Positions 52,316 through 60,716 of a stretch of DNA of 64,000 nt are shown one piece after another. Every line of letters begins with the position of its first letter. Within the stretch, counting starts at the first letter, position 1. Origin of the DNA: Magnimaribacter sp004214065 (GTDB taxonomy: Bacteria > Pseudomonadota > Gammaproteobacteria > Magnimaribacterales > Magnimaribacteraceae); contig JBJLJA010000003.1 of the NCBI GenBank assembly GCA_045563495.1, positions 930,001 to 994,000 of the forward strand. The letters run 5' to 3'. The notes beneath the pieces are model-generated. The model saw only the letters and a list, made by a program, of their open reading frames with translations, did not search any database and was not told where the DNA came from. The position numbers and the translations under genes were made by a program.

Positions 52316-53092
52316 ATGTCAAATTTTGAATTCTTAATAATTCTTTTTATTTTTAATTTTTCTTCTTTTTTAATTATTTTTTTTAGGAGTTTATTAAAAA
52401 AGAGTCCAAGATTATTAATTAAATATCTTTTCTTGCCTATTCTCCTGACATTGCCATTAAGTCTTTTTTTACAAAGTAATCTAAGTATCTCTGACATATC
52501 TTCTAGACAACTGATAGCAAACATATTGATTTTGTTCTGGTGCCTTAAATCTTTTAGCACCTACAATTCTCTAAAAAAAATATTACTAAATGACTTGTTG
52601 GATGGTTTAAGAGAATCCATCTTACGAAAAGAATTTCTGAAAATTATATGGTCACTTTTAAAAGTATCGTCCATACAATTCATTTGTTTCAGTTCACTTT
52701 TTTCTATCAATTATCTCTCAGGATATTCCGAGCTTAAAATACTAGATATTCTAGGTATCTTTGTATGCATCTTTGGAATAATAATTGAGTTGCTGAGCGA
52801 AAGAGAGCTCAAGGTATCTTCAAATAATAAATCAAAAATTGTAATAACTGGACCATGGTCTTTTGTCAGGCACCCTAATCTTGTAGGCATATTTTTTGTC
52901 TTCTTAGGGGTTCAAATGCTAGCTCTTAATGCCGTAGGTTCTGATTGGTCTCTGCTAGGTCTCTTCTTTTTATCTTTTATCATCTTTAAGGGACTGTTAC
53001 CTAAAACTGAAAATAAGCTTAATCTTAAATATTCAGAATATTCTAAGTATATGGAAACCGTGCCTAAATTCTTCACCTTAAAATTAAAATGA
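52316..53092 (+). CDS. ICMT/PEMT-like membrane methyltransferase domain protein
   Basis: A 258-residue integral membrane protein with about seven helices. The C-terminal half has ELLSERELKVSS and GPWSFVRHPNLVGIFFVFLG, the cofactor motif of isoprenylcysteine-carboxylmethyltransferase and DUF1295-like proteins. The substrate is unknown. It is 3 nt upstream of psd, which suggests a lipid-related role. Divergent from the TonB operon. Confidence 0.78.
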   Translation: MSNFEFLIILFIFNFSSFLIIFFRSLLKKSPRLLIKYLFLPILLTLPLSLFLQSNLSISDISSRQLIANILILFWCLKSFSTYNSLKKILLNDLLDGLRESILRKEFLKIIWSLLKVSSIQFICFSSLFSINYLSGYSELKILDILGIFVCIFGIIIELLSERELKVSSNNKSKIVITGPWSFVRHPNLVGIFFVFLGVQMLALNAVGSDWSLLGLFFLSFIIFKGLLPKTENKLNLKYSEYSKYMETVPKFFTLKLK

Positions 53093-53095
53093 ATA

Positions 53096-53926
53096 ATGCA
53101 TAAACTTATCCCGCACATATTTTTAACATTCTTTCTAGGTGCACTAGCAAATAGTCGAGTGCGTTTCCTGAAAAACATTCTTATAAGGATATTTATATCT
53201 ATATATAAACCAAATATGGATGAAGCTATCCATTCAGATATCAATAAATACACTTGTTATAATGATTTTTTTACAAGACGGCTTAAAGTAGGTGCTAGAA
53301 AAATTGACTCTTCCAATAATGTTTTCATTTCTCCTGTAGATGGCGAAATAGTTGACCATGGGCAAATAAAAGGTGGGCAACTTATACAGGCAAAAGATTA
53401 TAAATATTCTCTTAATGACCTCACGGGTAAGGATTTTGAGGAAAACTTAGATGAAGGTTACTTCATAACAATATACTTGGCCCCAACAGATTACCACAGG
53501 ATACATTGTCCTTTTGAAGGGAAAATAACCACCTCAAGACACTTAGGTAAATCATTATTTAGTGTCAACAAAGCTGCTCAAGATTCCATTCCTAATCTGT
53601 ATATAAAGAATGAGAGGTCTGTTATAGAAATAGATTCTGAAGAATTTACATATACCATTGTTTCAGTGGGGGCCTCGGTTGTTGGCAGTATAGTGCCTTA
53701 TTGGAGTGGCAGAGAAAGGATAACAAGAAATGAGCTGATAGAGGATTGGAATAATGGACCTACTGAAAAAACTAAGATTCGAAAAGGAGATGAACTTGCA
53801 CACTTCAGAATGGGGTCAACAGTAATAATCGTCTTTAAAAATGCAAAGAATATCGATTTAGATTCCTTGAAAGAAAATATGCGAGTAAAATTCGGTGATA
53901 AATTGCTTTCGTTAAAAAATATATAG
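53096..53926 (+). CDS. psd: phosphatidylserine decarboxylase proenzyme
   Basis: Makes phosphatidylethanolamine; the proenzyme cleaves itself to generate a pyruvoyl group. The 276-residue protein has FTRRLKVGARKI, FISPVDGEIVDHG, LAPTDYHRIHCPFEG and ASVVGSIVPYWSGRERI. The self-cleavage motif reads MGST (in HFRMGSTVIIVF) rather than the usual LGST; the cleaved Gly-Ser bond and reactive Ser are intact. The N-terminus up to about residue 40 is hydrophobic and less conserved. Confidence 0.93.
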   Translation: MHKLIPHIFLTFFLGALANSRVRFLKNILIRIFISIYKPNMDEAIHSDINKYTCYNDFFTRRLKVGARKIDSSNNVFISPVDGEIVDHGQIKGGQLIQAKDYKYSLNDLTGKDFEENLDEGYFITIYLAPTDYHRIHCPFEGKITTSRHLGKSLFSVNKAAQDSIPNLYIKNERSVIEIDSEEFTYTIVSVGASVVGSIVPYWSGRERITRNELIEDWNNGPTEKTKIRKGDELAHFRMGSTVIIVFKNAKNIDLDSLKENMRVKFGDKLLSLKNI

Positions 53927-53934
53927 GAAAAAAA

Positions 53935-54498
53935 TTGGTAACTTATTCAACTAGCGACTTCAAAGTAGGCTTAAAAATAATCATTGATAATGATCCTTGC
54001 GTAATTATTGAAGAAGAATTCAATAAACCTGGTAAGGGGCAAGCATTTAGCAAGATTAAATTTAGAAATTATCTAACAGGAAGGGTTGGAGAGAAAACTT
54101 GCAAGGTGGGAGAGTCCTTGCAAGCAGCAGACGTCGAAGAGCTTGATATGCAATTTCTATATAGTGATGGAAATACGTGGTTTTTTATGCATCCAGATAC
54201 TTACGAGCAGGTGCCCGTAAATACTGAGATATTAGGTGAATTAGAAAAATGGGTGACTGAAGAAGACGTATGTAAAGTTCTTTTATGGAATGAAAACCCA
54301 ATTTCTGTTCTTGCACCTACTTTTGTTGATCTAGAAGTGACTGAAACTGATCCGGGTGTGAAGGGAGATACTGCCACTGGAGGATCTAAGCCCGCAACAC
54401 TTTCTACGGGGGCTGTGATAAAAGTTCCTCTTTTTGTCTCTGCAGGCGAAGTTGTAACGATCGATACAAGAAATGGTGAATATCAAGGTCGTAAATAG
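53935..54498 (+). CDS. efp: elongation factor P
   Basis: Relieves ribosome stalling at polyproline stretches. The 187-residue protein has the modification loop KPGKGQAF with Lys34, the residue beta-lysylated by EpmA/EpmB in many gammaproteobacteria, and ends GGSKPATLSTGAVIKVPLFV. The start is TTG 53935 with an AGGAAA ribosome site, matching the family MxTYS start. No epm genes are in the window. Confidence 0.95.
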   Translation: MVTYSTSDFKVGLKIIIDNDPCVIIEEEFNKPGKGQAFSKIKFRNYLTGRVGEKTCKVGESLQAADVEELDMQFLYSDGNTWFFMHPDTYEQVPVNTEILGELEKWVTEEDVCKVLLWNENPISVLAPTFVDLEVTETDPGVKGDTATGGSKPATLSTGAVIKVPLFVSAGEVVTIDTRNGEYQGRK

Positions 54499-54506
54499 AC
54501 TGTTAA

Positions 54507-56255
54507 ATGAAAGAAAAAATTCAAGATAGTCTTAAAGGAATACTGAGCGATTTATATGACAATTCGGATTTTAATATTGATCAGTATGTTATCAATATTC
54601 AAGAAAATAAAGAAAAAGAACATGGCGATCTAGCTTCTAATATAGCTCTCATTCTAGCTAAACCACTTAAAAAGCAACCTAAAGAAATAGCAAATGAAGT
54701 TATAGAACAATTCGTTGTTGATAAAGATATTACAAAGGTAGAAGTTGCAGGACCTGGATTCATAAACTTTTTCTTATCAAAGAGTTCTCATGGTGAGGTG
54801 CTCAAAGATATCCTTGCCTATAAAGATAATTTTGGAAAAGTTCAATCTAATAACAAAAAAATTCTAATTGAGTATGTATCGAGTAATCCCACTGGTCCCT
54901 TGCATGTAGGTCATGGAAGAGGAGCGGTATTCGGATCAGTTTTATCAAGACTCCTCAAAGAAGCAGGTTTTGAAGTCGATGAAGAGTACTATGTTAATGA
55001 CTTTGGCAGACAAATGAATATTTTGTCTACAAGTCTATGGATAAGATATGCGCAACTCTTCGATGATCAAATTAAAATGATAAAAAATGGGTATCAAGGC
55101 GACTATCTAATCTCAGTAGCGAAAAAGTTAAAAGAAATTAAATCAGACCAGTTTTATAAGGACAAGGGCATTGTCTCTAATCTCTTAAACTCCAACAGAG
55201 AATTAGACGATGAAACCTTCACAGACCTCTTAATTGACACCATAAAAACTGAACTTGATAGTAATTTCGTTTATTTAAGAAATTTCGCTTTAGATGAGAT
55301 TATAGACCTAATTAAAAAAGATCTAATTGACTTCGGGGTCGACCATAACAAATGGTTTTATGAATCTTCTCTCTATCAAGAGAAAGAAGGTGCAGAAAGC
55401 AAAGTTGATAAAGCTATCAATAATCTTAAGTCTAATAAGTTCATCTATGAAAAAGATGATGCTATATGGTTTAAATCTTCTGACTTTGGAGATGACAAAG
55501 ACAGAGTATTAAGGAGAAGTAATGGAGAATATACTTACTTTGCTTCTGATGTTGCCTACCATTTAGATAAATATGATAGGGGGTACGATAGAGTAATTAA
55601 TATTTGGGGTTCTGATCATCATGGCTATTTACCAAGAGTAAGGGCTGCTATGGAAGCTAGCAAAAGAAATATTGAGAAACTTGAAGTTGTTTTTATTCAA
55701 TTTGCCAACCTTATCAGACAAGGTAAAAAAGTAACCATGTCCACTAGAAGTGGAGAATTTATAACTTTAAAAGAGCTTGTAGAGGAGGTTACTAGCGAAG
55801 CAGCAAGGTTTTTTTATATAAACCGGAAGGCTGATCAACATTTAGATTTTGATTTAGATTTGGCTAAAGAACAATCAAAAGATAATCCGCTTTATTACAT
55901 CCAATACGCACATGCTCGTATATGTAGCGTTCTACGAAAATCGGATGTACAGGAAGATAAACTTAATAAATGTGATCTAGCTTTATTAGATTCTGATAAA
56001 GAAGTTGAGATACAAAAAATGCTCAAGCAATACCCCGCTTTAATAGAAAGAGCAGCACTCTCAAGTGAACCTCATCTAATCTGTTATTACCTTAAAGATT
56101 TAGCCAGTATTTTTCATAGCTACTACAATAGTGAGAAATTCCTAGTTGAAAATCAAGATCTCATGAATTCCAGATTATATTTATTAACGGGGGTCAAGCA
56201 GGTTATATCTAATGGACTCTCTGTATTAGGAATTAGTGCTCCTCAAGAGATGTAA
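54507..56255 (+). CDS. argS: arginyl-tRNA synthetase
   Basis: Class I synthetase of 582 residues. It has the HIGH-type motif GPLHVGHGRGAV, a KMSKS-like MSTRSG in GKKVTMSTRSGEF, and a DALR anticodon-binding C-terminus with YYIQYAHARICSVLRK. Length is normal. It lies 8 nt after efp, and yggS follows within 5 nt, so efp-argS-yggS-proC-yggT reads as one operon. Confidence 0.96.
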   Translation: MKEKIQDSLKGILSDLYDNSDFNIDQYVINIQENKEKEHGDLASNIALILAKPLKKQPKEIANEVIEQFVVDKDITKVEVAGPGFINFFLSKSSHGEVLKDILAYKDNFGKVQSNNKKILIEYVSSNPTGPLHVGHGRGAVFGSVLSRLLKEAGFEVDEEYYVNDFGRQMNILSTSLWIRYAQLFDDQIKMIKNGYQGDYLISVAKKLKEIKSDQFYKDKGIVSNLLNSNRELDDETFTDLLIDTIKTELDSNFVYLRNFALDEIIDLIKKDLIDFGVDHNKWFYESSLYQEKEGAESKVDKAINNLKSNKFIYEKDDAIWFKSSDFGDDKDRVLRRSNGEYTYFASDVAYHLDKYDRGYDRVINIWGSDHHGYLPRVRAAMEASKRNIEKLEVVFIQFANLIRQGKKVTMSTRSGEFITLKELVEEVTSEAARFFYINRKADQHLDFDLDLAKEQSKDNPLYYIQYAHARICSVLRKSDVQEDKLNKCDLALLDSDKEVEIQKMLKQYPALIERAALSSEPHLICYYLKDLASIFHSYYNSEKFLVENQDLMNSRLYLLTGVKQVISNGLSVLGISAPQEM

Positions 56256-56259
56256 AGCA

Positions 56260-56934
56260 GTGATCTCAACCAATATCCAGAAAATTAATTCAGAAATTAA
56301 AAAAAACTGTGAGCTTTCGGGCAGAAATCCAGAGAAGCTAGTATTAATTGGTGCAAGTAAATCTCAACCCGTAGAAAAAATTCAAGAAGCTTATGAAGCA
56401 GGACTAAAGAATTTTGGAGAAAATTACCTTCAAGAGGCAGAGAGCAAAATAGGGAATTTAAGTGAGACTATTATTTGGCATTTTATAGGCTCCATACAAT
56501 CGAGAAAAGCAAAGAAAATTGCTGAAATTTTCGATTGGGTGCATACCTTAGATAGCATAAAAGTTGCAAAAAAACTTAATGATTCACGGCCCAAATCTAA
56601 AGGCGCTCTTAATGTCTGTATTCAATTAAACATTGACTTAGAAGAAACTAAATCAGGAATATATGAAGAAGACCTTGAGCACTTTTTAGAAGAGATGCTA
56701 AGTCTAGAAAATATCAAAGTTCGAGGGCTTATGGCAATTCCGAGACCAAGAGAAACTTTAGAGGAACAAATAGAAATTTTTAGGAAAATAGAGAAAATAT
56801 ATTCCTCATTCTCCAACAAAGTGATTAGATTTGATACTTTGTCAATGGGCATGTCTTCAGATTATGGTGCGGCGATCCAAGAAGGCGCTACAATGATAAG
56901 AATAGGAACAGGTATATTTGGCCCTAGAAAATGA
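56260..56934 (+). CDS. yggS: YggS family PLP homeostasis protein
   Basis: A 225-residue PLP-binding barrel protein (COG0325) that buffers pyridoxal phosphate and affects amino-acid pools. The PLP lysine is Lys34 in LIGASKSQP; later features are FGENYLQEA and LSMGMSSDYGAAI. I start at GTG 56260, 4 nt after the argS stop; GTG 56236 would lengthen the N-terminus inside argS. The usual yggS-proC-yggT order follows. Confidence 0.92.
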   Translation: MISTNIQKINSEIKKNCELSGRNPEKLVLIGASKSQPVEKIQEAYEAGLKNFGENYLQEAESKIGNLSETIIWHFIGSIQSRKAKKIAEIFDWVHTLDSIKVAKKLNDSRPKSKGALNVCIQLNIDLEETKSGIYEEDLEHFLEEMLSLENIKVRGLMAIPRPRETLEEQIEIFRKIEKIYSSFSNKVIRFDTLSMGMSSDYGAAIQEGATMIRIGTGIFGPRK

Positions 56935-57749
56935 AAGAAATTAACGAGGTAATAGGTTTTATAGGTGCCGGCAATATGGCAACTGCTTTAATATCGGGCT
57001 TAGTTAATGGCAAGCATGATCCATCAAGAATTATTGCTTCCTCTCCAGAGGAAGAGCACTTAAAAAAACTTTCCAATGAATATGGAATAAATACAACACA
57101 TAATAATCTTGAAATATTGGAGTTAGCTGATGTAGTCATTTTGGCGGTCAAACCAAATATCATTAGTTCTGTCCTAGAAGAAATCAAGGAAAAGACTCTT
57201 CAAAAAGACCATCTTTTCATTTCTATAGCAGCGGGTATAAAAATAGAAAAGCTTGAATCACTTTTAAAAGAATCTGCAAGAGTAATAAGAGCAATGCCGA
57301 ATACTCCAGCCAGTATCATGGAAGGGGTGACAGCAATAGCACCTAATAAAAACGCTAGACCATTAGATATAGAAAATGCGAAATTACTATTTGAATCTGT
57401 AGGTACAGTGGCTGAAATAAAGGAAAAAGATATAGATATTTTTACGGCATTAATTGGCTCTGGTCCGGCATATGTTTTTTATCTAATAGAATCCTTACTG
57501 GAATCCTCAGAGAGCCTTGAACTTCCAAAAGAGGAAAAAATAAATTTACTTGCTTCAATGATTGCAGGCTCTGCAAACCTTGCAAAACAAGTAGAGGATT
57601 CGCCCGAGTCCTTAAGGAAAAAGGTCACTTCTCCGGGGGGAGTTACCCAAAGAGCAATTGAGGAATTTGAAATAAATAATCTTAAAAATCTTATTAAGAA
57701 GTCGATGAAAGTGGCCGAAAAAAAATCAATTGAACTAGGAGAAAGTTAA
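56931..57749 (+). CDS. proC: pyrroline-5-carboxylate reductase ProC
   Basis: Last step of proline synthesis. The 272-residue protein has the NADPH motif IGFIGAGNMATAL, AVKPNIISSVL, RAMPNTPASIMEGVTAI and the C-terminal VTSPGGVTQRAIEEFE. It overlaps yggS by 4 nt (ATGA) and yggT by 1 nt. Confidence 0.95.
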   Translation: MKEINEVIGFIGAGNMATALISGLVNGKHDPSRIIASSPEEEHLKKLSNEYGINTTHNNLEILELADVVILAVKPNIISSVLEEIKEKTLQKDHLFISIAAGIKIEKLESLLKESARVIRAMPNTPASIMEGVTAIAPNKNARPLDIENAKLLFESVGTVAEIKEKDIDIFTALIGSGPAYVFYLIESLLESSESLELPKEEKINLLASMIAGSANLAKQVEDSPESLRKKVTSPGGVTQRAIEEFEINNLKNLIKKSMKVAEKKSIELGES

Positions 57750-58324
57750 TGTCCGAAGCAACTTTTTTCCTTTTCAAAGCATTAATGGATGTTTTTACAG
57801 TTGGTGTTGTCTTTAATTTCTTATTTCGTTTACTGAAGGTTGATTACTATAATCCCCTTGTGCAGGGAATCATAAGAGCCGTTGATTTACCAAGCCAAGT
57901 TTTAAGATCTGTATTAAAACCTTTTAGAAATATTGATCTATCATCTTTTTTAGTAGCTGTATTCATCCAGGCTGGAGCGTTTTACTTGGCAGCAATAGCC
58001 GGTTCGATAGACTACGAACCATTAAAAATTCTTATGTGGTCAACTTACTCTGTCATTCTTTTAGTGCTAAAAATGATTTGGTGGATTCTCCTCGGTGGCA
58101 TAATTCTAAGTTTCATAGCTGGTACTAATTTTCATCCTGCTATTGTCTTAATTAGACAAATGTCTGATACGCTTTTTAATCCTTTTAGAGTCTTTTTACC
58201 TCCAATGGGAGGACTAGACTTCTCACCAATATTTGCATTTATTGCTCTAAACTTCTTGCAGGCAATTTTTGTCCAATTCGCTATAGAATCAGGTTTGCCT
58301 GTGTGGCTGTCTGTTGGTTTCTAG
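57749..58324 (+). CDS. yggT: YggT family membrane protein
   Basis: A 191-residue membrane protein with two YGGT repeats, the first with FRLLKVDYYNPLVQGIIRA and the second with GTNFHPAIVLIRQMSDTLFNPFR. Its function is unclear, with links to osmotic response and cell-wall processes suggested elsewhere. The last gene of the efp-argS operon. Confidence 0.9.
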   Translation: MSEATFFLFKALMDVFTVGVVFNFLFRLLKVDYYNPLVQGIIRAVDLPSQVLRSVLKPFRNIDLSSFLVAVFIQAGAFYLAAIAGSIDYEPLKILMWSTYSVILLVLKMIWWILLGGIILSFIAGTNFHPAIVLIRQMSDTLFNPFRVFLPPMGGLDFSPIFAFIALNFLQAIFVQFAIESGLPVWLSVGF

Positions 58325-58342
58325 CATTTTATTCAATATAAT
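58314..58342 (+). promoter_or_regulatory. sigma-70 promoter of the metX riboswitch transcript
   Basis: TTGGTT (58314-58319) and a perfect TATAAT (58337-58342) at 17-bp spacing predict transcription from about 58349, just ahead of the aptamer that begins at 58351. The -35 element lies inside the last codons of yggT. Confidence 0.75.
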
Positions 58343-58350
58343 ATTCTTTT

Positions 58351-58401
58351 CGCCGATTTGACATAGCTTGCGGGCGTTTAATTGAAATACAGCTAATGCA
58401 T
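58351..58401 (+). ncRNA. SAM-II/SAM-V-like riboswitch aptamer
   Basis: The segment matches the SAM-II/SAM-V core layout: CGCC (58351-58354) pairs with GGCG (58373-58376); the loop contains GATTTGAC and CTTGC; AAATA-CAGCTAA follows. TAGCT (58364-58368) can pair with AGCTA (58391-58395) as the pseudoknot. Both classes bind S-adenosylmethionine and precede methionine genes in marine proteobacteria. It lies directly before metX, with its own promoter and terminator. The class cannot be settled by eye. Confidence 0.78.
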
Positions 58402-58407
58402 TAAATT

Positions 58408-58440
58408 AAACCTGTTTAGCAAAGGCGAACAGGTTTTTTT
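58408..58440 (+). terminator. riboswitch-controlled terminator abutting the metX start codon
   Basis: AAACCTGTT (58408-58416) pairs with AACAGGTTT (58428-58436), 9 bp with an 11-nt loop, followed by a seven-T run that ends one base before ATG 58441. The same right arm contains the only ribosome-site-like AACAGG, so the hairpin can block both transcription and translation. TTAGC (58416-58420) can pair with GCTAA (58392-58396) of the aptamer, a candidate antiterminator. Confidence 0.8.
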
Positions 58441-59550
58441 ATGGATGATTCATTAGGTTTTGTAGAAGCTAGCAAGATTACTCTAAACGGTAGTCTTGAT
58501 CTCGAGTGTGGAAAAACTCTAAAAACTGTGGAGCTCGTATACGAAACGTATGGATCTCTAAATTCTGATGCATCTAATGCAATACTGATTTGCCATGCTC
58601 TCAGTGGCAATCATCATGCAGCAGGAAAATATAAGGGAGATAAACGACCTGGTTGGTGGGATTCTTTAATAGGTCCTGGTAAAGCTATAGATACAAATAA
58701 ATTTTTTGTTGTTTGCCCAAATAATATAGGAGGCTGTCATGGCTCTATTGGCCCATCATCAATCAATAGCGAAACTGGAGATTATTTTGGGCCTGACTTT
58801 CCGATTATTACAGTTAAAGACTGGGTAAGATCACAGGCAATGCTATCAGACTGTATGGGGATAGATAGATGGCATGCAGTAGTTGGAGGCAGCTTGGGGG
58901 GAATGCAAGCACTTGAATGGTCTCGTCTCTTTCCGAAAAGGATAAAAAAAGCAGGAATTATTGCAGCAGCTCCAAAATTGAGTGCGCAAAATATAGCTTT
59001 CAATGAAGTAGCTAGACAGGCGATAGTAAACGATCCAGATTTCAATGAAGGAAGATATCTTGATAAAAATACATCTCCGAAACAGGGTTTGAAATTAGCT
59101 CGAATGGTGGGCCATATAACCTATCTTTCCGAAGAAGCTATGAGAAGTAAGTTTGGAAGAGAGTTAAGAGAGGAAAAATTAAATTTTGGCTTTGATGCTG
59201 AATTTGAAATTGAAAGCTACTTAAGATATCAAGGTGACGTTTTTTCAGAAAACTTTGATGCTAACACTTACCTCATAATGACTAAAGTTTTGGATTATTT
59301 TGATCCTGCAAGTGAATGTAATGGAGAGCTCGCTGATGCATTCAAAAGTATTGAAGCTCAAATATTAGTCGTATCCTTCTCTACAGATTGGCGATTCTCT
59401 CCTGAAAGGTCAAAAGAAATCGTTAATGCTCTTATTGAAGCTAAGAAGAATGTAAGCTACTTAGAAATTAATAGTCCTCATGGTCATGACTCTTTCTTAT
59501 TTAATGAACAAGATTATGTAAAAGGCTTGGCATCATTTTTAAAAAATTAA
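58441..59550 (+). CDS. metX: homoserine O-acyltransferase MetX
   Basis: Activates homoserine for methionine synthesis. The 369-residue alpha/beta hydrolase-fold enzyme has LICHALSGNHHAAG, VVCPNNIGGCHGS and the nucleophile Ser151 in VGGSLGGMQALEW, with the catalytic His in SPHGHDSFL. Several proteobacterial MetX enzymes use succinyl-CoA instead of acetyl-CoA, so I leave the acyl donor open. It begins right after the riboswitch terminator and is followed directly by metW. Confidence 0.95.
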   Translation: MDDSLGFVEASKITLNGSLDLECGKTLKTVELVYETYGSLNSDASNAILICHALSGNHHAAGKYKGDKRPGWWDSLIGPGKAIDTNKFFVVCPNNIGGCHGSIGPSSINSETGDYFGPDFPIITVKDWVRSQAMLSDCMGIDRWHAVVGGSLGGMQALEWSRLFPKRIKKAGIIAAAPKLSAQNIAFNEVARQAIVNDPDFNEGRYLDKNTSPKQGLKLARMVGHITYLSEEAMRSKFGRELREEKLNFGFDAEFEIESYLRYQGDVFSENFDANTYLIMTKVLDYFDPASECNGELADAFKSIEAQILVVSFSTDWRFSPERSKEIVNALIEAKKNVSYLEINSPHGHDSFLFNEQDYVKGLASFLKN

Positions 59551-60138
59551 ATGGATACCATTGAAGTAATAAAAAATTGGATAGATAAGGAATCTCAAGT
59601 CCTTGATCTGGGTTGTGGCGATGGAAATATCTTAAATATTCTTACCAAAGAATTAGGAGTAACTGCACTTGGGGTAGAAATAAACCAAGAAAATTTAAAT
59701 GAATGTATTAATTTGGGACTCAATGTCATACAGCAAAACATTGATGAAGGTTTAAGTAATTTTAGTAACAAAAGCTTTGATGTAGTTATTATGAGCCAAA
59801 CTATTCAAGTACTTAAAGAGCCTAAACAGGCTTTATTAGAGGTGACCAGGATAGGGAAAGAGAGTATCGTTACTATTCCAAATTTTGGCCACTGGGCAAC
59901 AAGACTAAATTTATTACTTTCTGGAAGAATGCCGGTTACGGGAGCGTTACCTAATAATTGGTACGACACAGAAAACATTCATCTATGTACCATTAAAGAC
60001 TTCGAAGTGCTCTGCTCTGAATGTGGTATAGATATTTTAGAAAAACGCTTTTTTAACGGTTCAGGGAAAGAGAAGGGTCTTACTCAAATCGTTCCTAATG
60101 CCTTTGCCGCAACGGCAATCTATAAAATTTCTAAATGA
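59551..60138 (+). CDS. metW: methionine biosynthesis protein MetW
   Basis: A 195-residue methyltransferase-fold protein that accompanies MetX in proteobacteria and is needed for its activity in some. SAM-fold motif VLDLGCGDGNIL near the N-terminus, then MSQTIQVLKEP, IPNFGHWATRL and FNGSGKEKGLTQIVPN. No gap to metX, overlap of 4 nt with rdgB. Confidence 0.94.
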   Translation: MDTIEVIKNWIDKESQVLDLGCGDGNILNILTKELGVTALGVEINQENLNECINLGLNVIQQNIDEGLSNFSNKSFDVVIMSQTIQVLKEPKQALLEVTRIGKESIVTIPNFGHWATRLNLLLSGRMPVTGALPNNWYDTENIHLCTIKDFEVLCSECGIDILEKRFFNGSGKEKGLTQIVPNAFAATAIYKISK

Positions 60139-60716
60139 AATTAGTTGTTGCAACAAAGAATCAAGGTAAATTAAAAGAATTCAAACAATTAGCTGAGGAA
60201 TCGCCTTACAAATTTATTCCAATCCCTGAATATATAGAAGATCTCCCGCCTGAAACAGGGAATACCTTCTATGATAATGCCCTCATAAAGGCAAAATTTA
60301 TTTCAGATAGTCTCGGAATTCCTGCAATAGGAGATGACTCGGGATTAGAAGTCGATGCTTTGAATGGAGATCCAGGAATATTCTCTGCTAGGTATTCTGA
60401 AACAGGCTTAGATAAAGACAATTGCTTGAAACTGCTTAGTAATTTAAAGGAAATACAAGCTCCACTAAGGTCAGCGAGATTTAAGTGCTGCCTGGTAGCT
60501 TATTTTGAAGGAAAGATCATAAAAAGCTATGGAACATTAGAAGGAAAAATAGCAGAGAACTTTAAAGGCTCAAATGGATTTGGGTATGACCCTATTTTTG
60601 TTACCGCGAGTGGATTGCACTTAGCAGAAATGGATAAGAAAGAAAAAAATAAAATATCACATAGGTCTGAAGCCTTTAGGCTTCTGCTTAAAGATTTACC
60701 TCAGTTATTTATATAA
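60135..60716 (+). CDS. rdgB: XTP/dITP pyrophosphatase RdgB
   Basis: Hydrolyses non-canonical purine triphosphates. 193 residues with the start LVVATKNQGKLKEF, IGDDSGLEVDAL and the SNGFGYDPIFV block typical of HAM1 proteins. It is coupled to metW by ATGA. Its stop overlaps the convergent trmB by 8 bp. Confidence 0.95.
   Translation: MKLVVATKNQGKLKEFKQLAEESPYKFIPIPEYIEDLPPETGNTFYDNALIKAKFISDSLGIPAIGDDSGLEVDALNGDPGIFSARYSETGLDKDNCLKLLSNLKEIQAPLRSARFKCCLVAYFEGKIIKSYGTLEGKIAENFKGSNGFGYDPIFVTASGLHLAEMDKKEKNKISHRSEAFRLLLKDLPQLFI

Noticed and set aside
52201..52560. 119-codon minus-strand frame overlapping the ICMT-like gene
   Set aside because: Lysine/isoleucine-rich with no recognisable domain, whereas the plus-strand frame has the RHPN signature and continues into psd.
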